The notes under the pieces were generated by a model. That model was not told the DNA's origin. It saw only the letters and a program-made list of their open reading frames with translations, and searched no databases. From the NCBI GenBank assembly GCA_013151255.1, contig JAADIQ010000085.1, positions 1 to 51,684 on the forward strand: a stretch of DNA of 51,684 nucleotides, in the 5' to 3' direction. Positions 1-8,974 of this stretch are shown one piece after another. The stretch is from Alphaproteobacteria bacterium. Lineage in GTDB: Bacteria; Pseudomonadota; Alphaproteobacteria; Caulobacterales; Parvularculaceae. The translations under genes and the position numbers were made by a program. Each line of letters begins with the position of its first letter. Within the stretch, counting starts at the first letter, position 1.

Positions 1-1
1 G

Positions 2-151
2 CATCTCGACCAAGTTACCGCGAGCGGCCCGCCATTGCCGGTGTTGCTCAACGCGCTGGAAGTGCTGCGCGATTTGCGCATTGCTGCTAAGCGCAGCGAT
101 ATCGCAACGAGCCACGCGCAGATTGAGCAGTTACGAGGCCTTGTTTCGTAA
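2..151 (+). CDS. C-terminal end of an unidentified protein (truncated by window edge)
   Basis: An open frame runs from the window edge to a TAA at 149-151 and encodes 49 residues that end in EQLRGLVS. It is rich in Leu, Ala, Arg and Asp and looks helical, with a segment PLPVLLNALEVLRDLR. I do not recognise the family, and too little is present to infer a function. Its GC-rich third positions match the neighbouring genes, which supports real coding. It converges on the porin gene, which ends 45 bases downstream on the other strand. Confidence 0.45.
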   Translation, partial: HLDQVTASGPPLPVLLNALEVLRDLRIAAKRSDIATSHAQIEQLRGLVS

Positions 152-195
152 GGGTTGCGCGGCTCGTCGGCGTTCGGAATCAGGCTTCGCGGGCG

Positions 196-964
196 TTAAA
201 AATCCGCGTTAAAGCCAACGCCCCACCAAAAGCCGCTCGCTTGCCTGGTGCCGAGGATAGCGTCGTCAATGACCGCGCCGCCGGCTATGTCCGAGCCGCC
301 ATAGCGCACGCCTGTATAGACCGAACCATTATCGCTCAGCGTGTAAGAGATGTCCGCCGATGCGGTTCCGTAGAGATAATCCGTGCCGCCGGCGTCGTCG
401 AACACATAGCCGACATAGCCGCCAACATCGAAGCTGGTTTTTTCAGATAGCGGAAATGAGTAGGAGGCATTGCCCTGGACGGTTGTCGTGTCGAGGAAGA
501 AGTCATGATAAAGATAGACCGACGGCGCCAGGGGAACGTCAAACGCCAGGCCGATATAAGGCTCGACCGTATTGGCGCCCAATCCATCGGTGTCTTCCCG
601 GAGAACATCGAAAAAACCGCTCGCAAGGTCGGGAAAGGTGTAATAGGTGACGCCGACATCATAGCTGATAACGTCAGTTAACGATGCTGAATAGCCAGCG
701 ACTAAGTCAAGCTCTTCTCCCCCTGGGGTTACAACAAGGTCGTCGTCGCCAATCGGCAGGTTAAACCAGCTGTTTAGATAGAAGTTGCCGTAGCTGAGAT
801 TAATCGCCGGTTGTATGCTGGTCTCGGCAAATTGCACGCCGCGAAAAATAGCGAGATTCAAAGGCGACCGTCGTCGATACCTCTACAGATTGGGCGCTTG
901 CAGCGCCAATTACGGATGTGGAAGCGCCAAGTGCGGACAATGCAAACAGGGCAGCGCGGTTCAT
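196..964 (-). pseudogene. TorF-family putative porin, frameshifted after the signal peptide
   Basis: Read from 964, a good ribosome binding site (GAGGAG) precedes an ATG and a signal peptide of about 24 residues (MNRAALFALSALG...ASAQS). The mature start VEVSTTVAFESRYF follows. The frame then breaks at a run of five T on the coding strand (844-848). The next frame continues FRGVQFAETSIQPAINLSY and reads to FNADF at the stop. The body (about 220 residues) has alternating aromatic/polar beta-strand character and ends in Phe, as outer-membrane barrels do. The SRY-x-FRG motif and a length near 255 fit the TorF-like porin family (TIGR02001), which in proteobacteria often lies next to glnK-amtB. Removing one T, or adding two, restores a full-length protein; the latter gives YFFRG, closer to the family pattern. 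It is either a sequencing artefact or a recent lesion. Confidence 0.75.
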
Positions 965-1271
965 TTTTCTCTCCTCATAACAGTTTTTTAAAAGCGCTCC
1001 ATACGGAGCATTGTTGTTTTGATGAGAGCAGCCTTGTAGATTTTGCTGCAGCGCACAAGTTTCATTAACCAAAATACCGGAGAAAATCTCAGTATATACT
1101 CAAAAACCAGTTATTTTAATATTTTATCGACACTAATTAGCAGAAATCACTAAGTACATGAATATTAATCCCGCAACGCGGCAAAAATATATTGCGTTGC
1201 AGCGATTGGCATATTACCGTTGACGACGAATCGCACAGCGCTGCGTGTTAGGTAGAAAGGTATTTATACTG
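965..1271. other. Divergent intergenic region between the porin gene and glnK
   Basis: These 307 bases are AT-rich and hold no convincing gene, so they must carry both divergent promoters. I see a short hairpin GCTCC-atac-GGAGC at 997-1010, in the porin leader. A 7-base inverted repeat GCAACGC (1173-1179) / GCGTTGC (1194-1200) lies about 70 bases upstream of glnK, separated by an AT-rich 14-base spacer. It could be an operator. I looked for a sigma-54 -24/-12 element (GG-N10-GC) and did not find a convincing one: TTGGCATATTACCGTTGA near 1205 has the wrong downstream half. Confidence 0.4.
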
Positions 1272-1611
1272 ATGAAATACGTAATCGCAATTGTAAAACC
1301 CCACAAGCTGGAAGATGTCCGCACCGCGCTGACAAAGATCAGCATTGAGGGCATGACGGGTGAGCGACGTTAAGGGGTTCGGCCGACAGAAAGGCCATAG
1401 CGAGGTTTATCGCGGCGCTGAATATAAGGTTGATTTTGTCCCGAAGGTTAAAATCGAACTCGCGGTTGAGGCCTCGCGCGTCGCCGCCGTGGTTGAGGCA
1501 ATTAGAAATTCGGCGTGCACCGACCGTATTGGCGACGGCAAGATATTCGTCCTTGATTTGGGTGAGGCGATGCGCGTGCGCACTGGAGAAACCGGCGTTG
1601 CGGCGCTTTAA
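1272..1611 (+). pseudogene. glnK: P-II nitrogen regulatory protein GlnK, frameshifted
   Basis: GlnK/GlnB trimers sense 2-oxoglutarate, ATP/ADP and uridylylation, and GlnK plugs the AmtB channel. The frame from 1272 gives MKYVIAIVKPHKLEDVRTAL up to GMT and then hits a stop at 1371. A +1 shift at the G run 1358-1360 continues VSDVKGFGRQKGHSEVYRG to the end. Dropping one G gives an uninterrupted 112-residue protein, the exact usual length. The T-loop with the uridylylatable tyrosine (EVYRGAEYKVDF), the KIEL segment and the C-terminal RTGETGVAAL are all intact apart from the shift. AmtB starts 19 bases downstream, the classic glnK-amtB operon. With every other residue conserved, an assembly error is more likely than decay. 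Confidence 0.88.
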
Positions 1612-1630
1612 AGTTTATTTGGGAATTGAA

Positions 1631-2932
1631 ATGATTAACAAACACGCTGTTATTGCTGGAACACTCGCTGCTCTCGTGATGGTCTCCGGCGCCCATGCGC
1701 AAGATGCGCCGGTCGCCTCGCAGACGTCAGTTTTTGTCTTCAATACGACGTTATTTCTAATTTCGGGGATGGTGGTGATGTTTATGGCCGCCGGGTTTTG
1801 CATGCTCGAGGTTGGCCTCGTCCGGTCAAAAAATGCCGCCACCATCTGTGTCAAGAACATCGCGCTCTATTCGATTGCCGGCATCATGGTCTGGCTGTTT
1901 GGCTATGACTTAATCTACGGCGTGAAAGAGGGCGGCTTCATTGGCCAATTTAGCCTATTCCAAAGCTGGAAGGCCAATGATGCTGACCCGACAGGCACGG
2001 GCTACGCCGCCAGCGCTGACTGGTATTTCCAGATGGTGTTTGTCGCGACGGCGGCGTCCATCGTATCGGGCACGCTGGCCGAACGCGTTAAGCTGTGGCC
2101 GTTTTTATTGTTTGTCGCAGTGCTCACTGGTTTCATCTATCCGATCCAGGCCGGTTGGGTCTGGGGCACGGGGTTTCTGGACGCGCGGTTTGATGATTTC
2201 GCGGGCTCAACTTTGGTTCACTCCACCGGCGGCTGGGCGGCGCTTGCCGGCGCGCTGGTTCTGGGCGCGCGCAAGGGTAAATATGAAGGCGGGCGGGTGC
2301 ATCCGTTTCCAGGGTCGTCTCTGCCTTTGGCGACGCTTGGCACATTCATCCTCTGGCTTGGCTGGTTCGGCTTTAATGGCGGCTCGCAACTGGCGCTCGG
2401 CACGATTGACGATGCGATTGCGGTTGCGAAAATCTTCGTCAACACCAACATGGCCGCCAGCGCCGGCGTCGTCACGGCGCTCATGCTGACGCAGTTGCTA
2501 TACAAGAAAGTCGATTTGACGATTGTCCTCAACGGGGCCATTGGCGGGCTGGTGTCTATTACCGCAGAACCGTTGCAGCCGGAGATTTATCAGACGATTC
2601 TCATCGGCGCTGTCGGCGGTGCGATTGTGACCTTTGCGGTGCCACTGCTCGACAAGCTCAAGATTGACGATGTTGTTGGCGCCATCCCGGCGCATCTTTT
2701 CTGCGGCATATGGGGTACGCTCATCGTTCCACTGAGCAACAAGGACGTGACGTTTTTTGGCCAGCTGACTGGCGTTGTGGTGATCGGCGCCTTCGTATTC
2801 GGAGCGAGCTTGCTGGTTTGGCTGGCCTTGAAATATACTATGGGCATCAGAGCCAATGAACAAGATGAGCGCATTGGGCTGGACAAATCCGAGCTGGGCC
2901 TTGAAGCCTATCCGGAATTTGTGTCGACTTGA
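1631..2932 (+). CDS. amtB: Ammonium transporter AmtB
   Basis: Inner-membrane ammonium channel of the Amt/Mep/Rh family, 433 residues, the usual length. It begins with a cleavable signal peptide (about residues 1-23, ending SGAHA-QD), as in E. coli AmtB, which gives a periplasmic N-terminus. About eleven hydrophobic helices follow. Family landmarks include GFCMLEVGLVRSKN in the first helices, the DFAGSTLVHSTGG segment with the first pore histidine, and PAHLFCGIWGT with the second. ATG 1631 is chosen because it begins the signal peptide; the open frame extends further upstream but only through the glnK region in another frame. It is probably co-transcribed with glnK and regulated by GlnK binding. 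The charged C-terminal tail (RANEQDERIGLDKSELG) matches the family's cytoplasmic GlnK-interacting tail. Confidence 0.95.
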   Translation: MINKHAVIAGTLAALVMVSGAHAQDAPVASQTSVFVFNTTLFLISGMVVMFMAAGFCMLEVGLVRSKNAATICVKNIALYSIAGIMVWLFGYDLIYGVKEGGFIGQFSLFQSWKANDADPTGTGYAASADWYFQMVFVATAASIVSGTLAERVKLWPFLLFVAVLTGFIYPIQAGWVWGTGFLDARFDDFAGSTLVHSTGGWAALAGALVLGARKGKYEGGRVHPFPGSSLPLATLGTFILWLGWFGFNGGSQLALGTIDDAIAVAKIFVNTNMAASAGVVTALMLTQLLYKKVDLTIVLNGAIGGLVSITAEPLQPEIYQTILIGAVGGAIVTFAVPLLDKLKIDDVVGAIPAHLFCGIWGTLIVPLSNKDVTFFGQLTGVVVIGAFVFGASLLVWLALKYTMGIRANEQDERIGLDKSELGLEAYPEFVST

Positions 2933-2970
2933 CCCGCAAACTTTGATGGAGAATTTCCATAACTGAACAG

Positions 2971-4393
2971 ATGTTGAAATTCATCTCGCGTGAGCGCGAG
3001 ACGCCAGCGAAACGAGATCCCGGTGCGCGCGCCCGGGATTTCGGCGAAATATATAAGGCGTTCGCCAAAGACCGCGCCGCCGCGCAAGCCTCGCGATGCA
3101 GCCAGTGCGGCGTGCCGTTTTGTGTCGACCATTGCCCGCTTGGCAATGATATTCCGGACTGGCTGAAACTGGTAGCCGAAGACCGTCTGGAGGAGGCTTA
3201 CGCAGTATCATCCGCCACCAACAACATGCCGGAAGTGTGCGGGCGCATTTGCCCGCAGGACCGGCTTTGCGAGGGCTCTTGCGTCATCGAACAATCCGGC
3301 CACGGAACAGTGACCATCGGTTCGGTCGAGCAATATATCACCGAGACGGCGTGGGAGAAGGGGTGGATAAAACCGCTCCGGCCGGCGCATGAGCGGACGC
3401 AGTCGGTTGGGATTATCGGCGCCGGGCCTGCGGGCCTTGCCGCGGCAGAAGAGCTGCGCCGCGATGGCTTCCAGGTAAAAGTCTATGACCGCCACGACCG
3501 CGCTGGCGGATTGCTGATCTACGGGATTCCGAATTTCAAGCTCGAAAAACAAGTGGTGACGCGGCGCACCGACTATCTCGAAGACAGCGGCGTTGAGTTC
3601 GCCCCGAATTTCGAAATTGGCCGCGATGCAACGCTTAATGAGCTGCAAGCGCAACATGACGCGGTCCTGATCGCAACCGGTGTTTATAAAGCGCGCGATC
3701 TGGTTTGTCCCGGCGGCGGCAACCAGGGCGTGATCGCGGCGCTGGATTATCTGATCGCCTCGAACCGTAAAGGGCTTGACGCTTCCGGCAGAGGATGCGG
3801 CGATGCTCGACGCGGCCGGTAAAAAAGTGGTTGTTGTTGGCGGCGGCGATACGGCGATGGATTGCGTGCGCACGGCGGTGCGTCAGGGCGCCAAGTCGGT
3901 GACTTGCCTATATCGGCGCGACCGGAAAAACATGCCGGGCTCGGCCCGTGAGGTGGCGAACGCCGAAGAAGAGGGCGTCATTTTTGAATGGCTTGCGGCG
4001 CCCAAAGCGGTGCTTGGCGATGCGGCGCGCGCTGCGGGTTTACGTGTTGCGCGCATGGAGCTGGGCGAGGCGGATGCAACCGGGCGCCGGGCGCCAGTTG
4101 AAATCCCCGGCGGCGAATGTGATTTGGACGCCGACATGGTCATCAAAGCGCTCGGCTTTGAGCCGGAGGATTTGCCGCATATGTTTGGCGAGCCGGCGTT
4201 GAAAACAACCGCGCGAGGGACGCTGCGGGTTAATCCGCAGACGCTGGAGACCAGTCTTGCGGGCGTTTACGCCGCCGGCGATATTGTCCGCGGCGCGTCG
4301 CTGGTGGTGTGGGCGATCCGCGATGGACGGGTCGCCGCGGCGGCCATTGCCGCGCAGTTAAAATTAGCGGCGCAACCCATTGCTGCTGAATAA
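2971..4393 (+). pseudogene. gltD: Glutamate synthase small subunit GltD, frameshifted
   Basis: GltD passes electrons from NADPH through FAD and 4Fe-4S clusters to GltB. The first frame (2971-3822) carries the cysteine-rich N-terminal Fe-S domain (CSQCGVPFCVDHCPLGNDIP, then CGRICPQDRLCEGSC) and the first dinucleotide fold (VGIIGAGPAGLAAAEELRRD). At the GGG at 3772-3774 the frame shifts. The second frame (from about 3776) holds TLPAEDAAMLDAAGKK, the second fold VVVVGGGDTAMDCVRTA, and the C-terminal FAD site YAAGDIVRGASLVVWAI. Dropping one G joins NRKGL to TLPAED and gives a protein of about 473 residues, normal for the family. gltB starts 18 bases downstream. No other damage is visible, so I suspect sequence error, but the gene as given is broken. 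Confidence 0.9.
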
Positions 4394-4411
4394 CAGTTAC
4401 AAGGCTTATTG

Positions 4412-7400
4412 ATGAGTGATTTCGTCACGACATATAAAGAGCGCCGCGCGCGTCTTATTGCTGGCAACGCCTATGATCCGGCCTCGGAACATGACGCCTG
4501 CGGCGTTGGTCTTGTGGCGGCGCTTGATGCGCGTCCGCGCCGTGAGGTTGTGGAGATGGCGATTGCCGCGCTGAAAGCGGTGTGGCATCGCGGCGCCGTT
4601 GATGCTGACGGGAAAACCGGCGACGGCGCCGGCATTCGCCTCAATGTCCCGCAAGGATTATTTCGGTCTTTCGTTGAGCGCACCGGCCATACGCCCGGTA
4701 AGGAAGATATCTGCGTCGGCATGGTGTTCCTGCCGAGGACGAATTTTGCCGCACAGGACGCCGCCCGCGCGATTGTGGAATCGGAAATTCTGCGCCGCGG
4801 CTTTTACATTTACGGCTGGCGCCAGGCGCCGGTGAATGCGGGCTGCCTTGGCGAGAAAGCCAATGCGACGCGCCCCGGCATTGAGCAGATTTTGTTCTGC
4901 GACCCGAAGGGGCGCGAGCAGGAAGAGCTTGATATCGCTCTTTATATTGTCAGACGGCGGATTGAACAACAGGCCCGCGAGCAAGGCATGCATGAGCTTT
5001 ATATCTGCTCGCTGTCGTCGCGGGATGTTGTTTATAAAGGCATGTTCCTCGCCCAAGACATTGATGAATTCTATGAAGATTTGAAAGACAAACGCTTCAT
5101 CTCACGGGTGGCGATTTTTCATCAACGCTATTCGACCAACACATTTCCGGAATGGCGCCTGGCGCAGCCGTTCCGCATGCTGGCGCATAATGGCGAAATT
5201 AATACGCTCAAAGGCAACATCAACTGGATGAAAAGCCACGAAATCCGGATGACGTCGGAGACCTTTGGCGAAGACGATCAATATACCAAGCCGGTCATTC
5301 AGCCCGGCTCATCGGATTCGGCCGCGCTCGATCAGGTGTTTGAACTGCTGGTGCGCGCCGGTCGCACCGCGCCGATGGCTAAGACGCTGTTAATTCCCGA
5401 AGCGTGGTCGAAACGCGGCGCGGAGATGCCGTCGCAATGGCGCGCGCTGTTTGAATATTGCAACGCGGTGATGGAGCCGTGGGACGGCCCGGCGGCAATT
5501 GCCGCTTATGACGGACGCTGGGCGGTTGCGGGGCTCGATCGCAGCGGGCTCAGACCGTTGCGCTACGCCATCACCGAGGACGGCATTCTGGCGATTGGTT
5601 CAGAGGCCGGCATGTGCCCGCTGGAGGGGCGCAAGGTTAAAAAGCGTGGCGCCATCGGGCCCGGTCAGATGATTGCCGTCGATATGGAAGAAGCCAGGCT
5701 CTATGATTCTGGCGAAATTCTCAACCGCCTCGCCAATCGCTTTCCGTATAAGGAATGGTTGGAAAATATTGTCGAACTCGACCCGAAAATTGGTCCAGGC
5801 GCTGAGGAGCGTTTATATAAAGGGGAAAATCTCGCGCGCCGTCAGGCTGGCGCCGGTTATGATATGGAGGTGCTGGAGCTGATCTTGCGGCCGCTAGTCG
5901 AGGACGCCAAGGAGGCCGTCGGCTCCATGGGCGACGACACGCCGATTGCGGTTTTGTCGGAAAAATATCGGCCGTTGTCGCATTTTTTCCGGCAGAATTT
6001 CAGCCAGGTCACCAATCCGCCGATAGACCCGTTGCGCGAGCACGGGGTGATGAGCCTGAAGACGCGGTTTAAAAACCTCGGTAATATTCTGGCGATCAAT
6101 AAGACGCAAACGGATGTTTTCGTGCTGGAAAGCCCGATTTTGACCAATGGCATGTTTGCGCGGTTGAAAGGGTTTCTTGACCAGAAGATTGTCGAAATCG
6201 ATTGCACCTATGACGCCGCGACGGCGACGGGCAATGGCGAGGCGTTGCGCGATGCTTTGATGCGTATTCGCACGGCCGCTGCGGCGGCGGTTGAGGTTGG
6301 CGCCGGGCATGTGATCCTGACGGACGAATATCAGGCGCCGGGACGCATCGCGGTGCCGATGATCCTCGCCGCTGGCGGCGTTCACGCGCATCTTACCAAT
6401 GCCGGCAGCCGGTCTTATTGCTCCATCATCGTGCGCTCGGCGGAATGCATCGACTCGCATTATCTCGCCGTGTTGGTTGGCGCCGGCGCGACGGTGGTGA
6501 ACCCCTATCTCGCCTTTGACAGCGTCGCCGATGCGCAATCAAAGGGGCGCTATAATGGCCGCTCGCTCAGCGATTGCGTTCGCAATTATAAGGCTGGGCT
6601 TGAAGCGGGGCTGATGAAAATAATCTCCAAGATGGGAATCTCGGTGATTTCATCTTATCGCGGCGGCTGCAATTTTGAAGCGCTCGGCCTGTCGCGTACT
6701 TTGGTTGGAGAATTTTTTCCCGGCATGACCAGCCGGATTTCCGGCATTGGTCTCGCCGGGCTGGAACAGAAAACCGCAGAGCTGCATGGCGCGGCATGGC
6801 AAGGCGCGCCGCCGCCGCTGCCGGTCGGCGGGTTTTTTCGCCAACGCCGCCGGGGTGAGCATCACATTGTCGAGGCCGGTCTGGTGAGTGATTTGCAAAC
6901 CGCGGTGCGCGATGATGACGCTAGCGCCTATGCGCGTTATTCCGAGGCGCTGAAAAAACAACCGCCTTCGCAAATTCGCGATCTGTTGCGCGCCCGCCCA
7001 GCCGGCGATGCGGTAAGCCTTGATGCTGTCGAGACCGCAAATGATATTCGTCAGCGATTTTTAACCCCGGGCATGTCGCTTGGCGCCCTGTCGCCGGAAG
7101 CCCATGGCGCCTTGAATATCGCTATGAACCGCATCGGTGCGAAATCAGTTTCCGGCGAGGGCGGCGAAGACCCTGAGCGCTACACGCCGCGGCCTAATGG
7201 CGACAACGCCAATTCGGCGGTGAAACAAATCGCGTCCGGGCGGTTTGGCGTCACGGCGGAATATTTAAACCAGTGCCGCGAGATTGAAATCAAAGTCGCG
7301 CAAGGCGCCAAGCCGGGCGAGGGCGGGCAGCTGCCGGGCTTCAAAGTCACCCAGTTCATCGCCCGCATGCGCATGGCGACGCCCGGCGTGACGTTGATTT

Positions 7401-8923
7401 CACCGCCGCCGCATCACGATATTTATTCCATCGAAGATCTGGCGCAGCTGATTTACGATCTGAAACAAATCAATCCAGATGCGCGGGTCTGCGTCAAACT
7501 GGTTTCCGCAACCGGTATTGGCGCTATCGCCGCCGGTGTCGCCAAAGCCAAGGCGGATGTGATTTTGATTTCCGGCAATGTCGGCGGCACCGGCGCCAGC
7601 GCCCAGACCTCGATAAAATTCGCCGGCGCGCCATGGGAGTTGGGGCTGTCGGAAGCCCATCAAGTCCTTACCCTGAACAACCTGCGCGAGCAGGTAACGC
7701 TCAGAACCGATGGCGGCATCCGCACCGGCCGCGATATTGTCGTCGCCGCGATGTTGGGCGCCGAAGAATATGGCATCGGCACGGTGTCCCTTATCGCGCT
7801 GGGCTGTCTGATGGTGCGCCAGTGCCATTCAAACACCTGCCCGGTGGGGATTTGCACGCAAGATGACGCCTTGCGCGAACATTTTACCGGCGCGCCGGAC
7901 CATGTCGTCAATCTGATGACGTTCCTCGCTGAAGAAACGCGGCAGATTTTAGCCTCGCTCGGCGCGCGCTCGCTTGAAGACATTATCGGCCGCGCTGACC
8001 TTTTAGATCAGGTGTCGCGCGGCGCCGCGCATCTTGACGATCTCGACCTCAACCCGATCCTCATTCGCGCTGAAGCCGGCGAACGCCCGCGGCGGTCAAC
8101 GCGCAAAGGTCGCAACGGCGTTGCAGACACGCTCGACCAGCGCATCATGCCGGAAATTGCGCCCTTCCTTGAGCGGCGCGAGAAGATGCAGCTTTCCTAT
8201 CCGGTAAAAAACACTGACCGGGCGATTGGCGCGCGGATTTCTTCTCATATCGTTCGCAATTTCAAAAACGACGAGCTGTGCGAAGGCCATTTAACCATTC
8301 GGCTGAAAGGCTCGGCCGGCCAGTCGCTCGGCGCTTTTAGTGCGCGCGGGTTGAAGTTAATCGTCGATGGCGAGGCCAATGATTATGTCGGCAAGGGGCT
8401 TTCCGGCGCCACTATCGTGGTGCGCCCGGAAACCGCGCGCGCCGGCGCCGGCGATGCGGTCATCGGCAATACCTGTCTTTATGGCGCAACTTCGGGCGCG
8501 CTGTTTGCGGCGGGCCGCGCCGGCGGACGGTTTGCGGTTCGCAACTCCGGCGCCGTCACGGTGATTGAGGGCTGCTCAGCCAATGGCTGTGAATATATGA
8601 CCGGCGGCGTTGCGGTGATTTTGGGACGCGTCGGCGCCAACTTCGCCGCCGGCATGACTGGCGGGCAGGCATATGTTTTTGACGAGGCGTTGCTGTTTGA
8701 AGGCGCGGTCAACCCGGACAGCGTCGCCTGGCGGCGGTTCGCCGGGAGTGATGACGATGAGGAGTGCCGCGCCCTGATTGAACGCCACTGGCTCCTGACA
8801 CGTTCGCCAAAAGCCCGCGGCCTGCTCGATGACTGGTCCAATGCGGCGGCGAAATTCTGGGTCATCGAGCCGCTGGAAACGCTGGCGCGCAAACAGATTG
8901 CAGACGCCGCTAAATCAGCGTGA
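4412..8923 (+). CDS. gltB: Glutamate synthase large subunit GltB
   Basis: Catalyses glutamine + 2-oxoglutarate to two glutamates with electrons from GltD; cytosolic. It has 1503 residues, the normal size. A 29-residue propeptide precedes the N-terminal nucleophile Cys30 in HDACGVG, so autocleavage is expected. The class II amidotransferase domain follows, with HQRYSTNTFPEW and the AHNGEINT motif. A central domain leads into the FMN/2-oxoglutarate barrel (LGALSPEAH, GEGGEDPERY, KPGEGGQLPG). The 3Fe-4S cysteines are in CLMVRQCHSNTCPVGIC. The C-terminal glycine-rich beta-helix is intact. ATG 4412 is preferred over the in-frame TTG at 4409 because AAGGC lies upstream. No frame damage is seen, in contrast to gltD. 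Confidence 0.96.
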   Translation: MSDFVTTYKERRARLIAGNAYDPASEHDACGVGLVAALDARPRREVVEMAIAALKAVWHRGAVDADGKTGDGAGIRLNVPQGLFRSFVERTGHTPGKEDICVGMVFLPRTNFAAQDAARAIVESEILRRGFYIYGWRQAPVNAGCLGEKANATRPGIEQILFCDPKGREQEELDIALYIVRRRIEQQAREQGMHELYICSLSSRDVVYKGMFLAQDIDEFYEDLKDKRFISRVAIFHQRYSTNTFPEWRLAQPFRMLAHNGEINTLKGNINWMKSHEIRMTSETFGEDDQYTKPVIQPGSSDSAALDQVFELLVRAGRTAPMAKTLLIPEAWSKRGAEMPSQWRALFEYCNAVMEPWDGPAAIAAYDGRWAVAGLDRSGLRPLRYAITEDGILAIGSEAGMCPLEGRKVKKRGAIGPGQMIAVDMEEARLYDSGEILNRLANRFPYKEWLENIVELDPKIGPGAEERLYKGENLARRQAGAGYDMEVLELILRPLVEDAKEAVGSMGDDTPIAVLSEKYRPLSHFFRQNFSQVTNPPIDPLREHGVMSLKTRFKNLGNILAINKTQTDVFVLESPILTNGMFARLKGFLDQKIVEIDCTYDAATATGNGEALRDALMRIRTAAAAAVEVGAGHVILTDEYQAPGRIAVPMILAAGGVHAHLTNAGSRSYCSIIVRSAECIDSHYLAVLVGAGATVVNPYLAFDSVADAQSKGRYNGRSLSDCVRNYKAGLEAGLMKIISKMGISVISSYRGGCNFEALGLSRTLVGEFFPGMTSRISGIGLAGLEQKTAELHGAAWQGAPPPLPVGGFFRQRRRGEHHIVEAGLVSDLQTAVRDDDASAYARYSEALKKQPPSQIRDLLRARPAGDAVSLDAVETANDIRQRFLTPGMSLGALSPEAHGALNIAMNRIGAKSVSGEGGEDPERYTPRPNGDNANSAVKQIASGRFGVTAEYLNQCREIEIKVAQGAKPGEGGQLPGFKVTQFIARMRMATPGVTLISPPPHHDIYSIEDLAQLIYDLKQINPDARVCVKLVSATGIGAIAAGVAKAKADVILISGNVGGTGASAQTSIKFAGAPWELGLSEAHQVLTLNNLREQVTLRTDGGIRTGRDIVVAAMLGAEEYGIGTVSLIALGCLMVRQCHSNTCPVGICTQDDALREHFTGAPDHVVNLMTFLAEETRQILASLGARSLEDIIGRADLLDQVSRGAAHLDDLDLNPILIRAEAGERPRRSTRKGRNGVADTLDQRIMPEIAPFLERREKMQLSYPVKNTDRAIGARISSHIVRNFKNDELCEGHLTIRLKGSAGQSLGAFSARGLKLIVDGEANDYVGKGLSGATIVVRPETARAGAGDAVIGNTCLYGATSGALFAAGRAGGRFAVRNSGAVTVIEGCSANGCEYMTGGVAVILGRVGANFAAGMTGGQAYVFDEALLFEGAVNPDSVAWRRFAGSDDDEECRALIERHWLLTRSPKARGLLDDWSNAAAKFWVIEPLETLARKQIADAAKSA

Positions 8924-8974
8924 CTTATACGATGAGTGTGTTAGATCGCGCCGAGATGGCGACCGCGAGTAAAT

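Noticed and set aside
1200-1225. Sigma-54 promoter before glnK
   Set aside because: The sequence has TGGCA but lacks the GC of the -12 element at the right spacing.
1430-1630. Open frame extending upstream of amtB
   Set aside because: It reads through the glnK region in another phase and does not carry a family N-terminus; the signal peptide starts at 1631.
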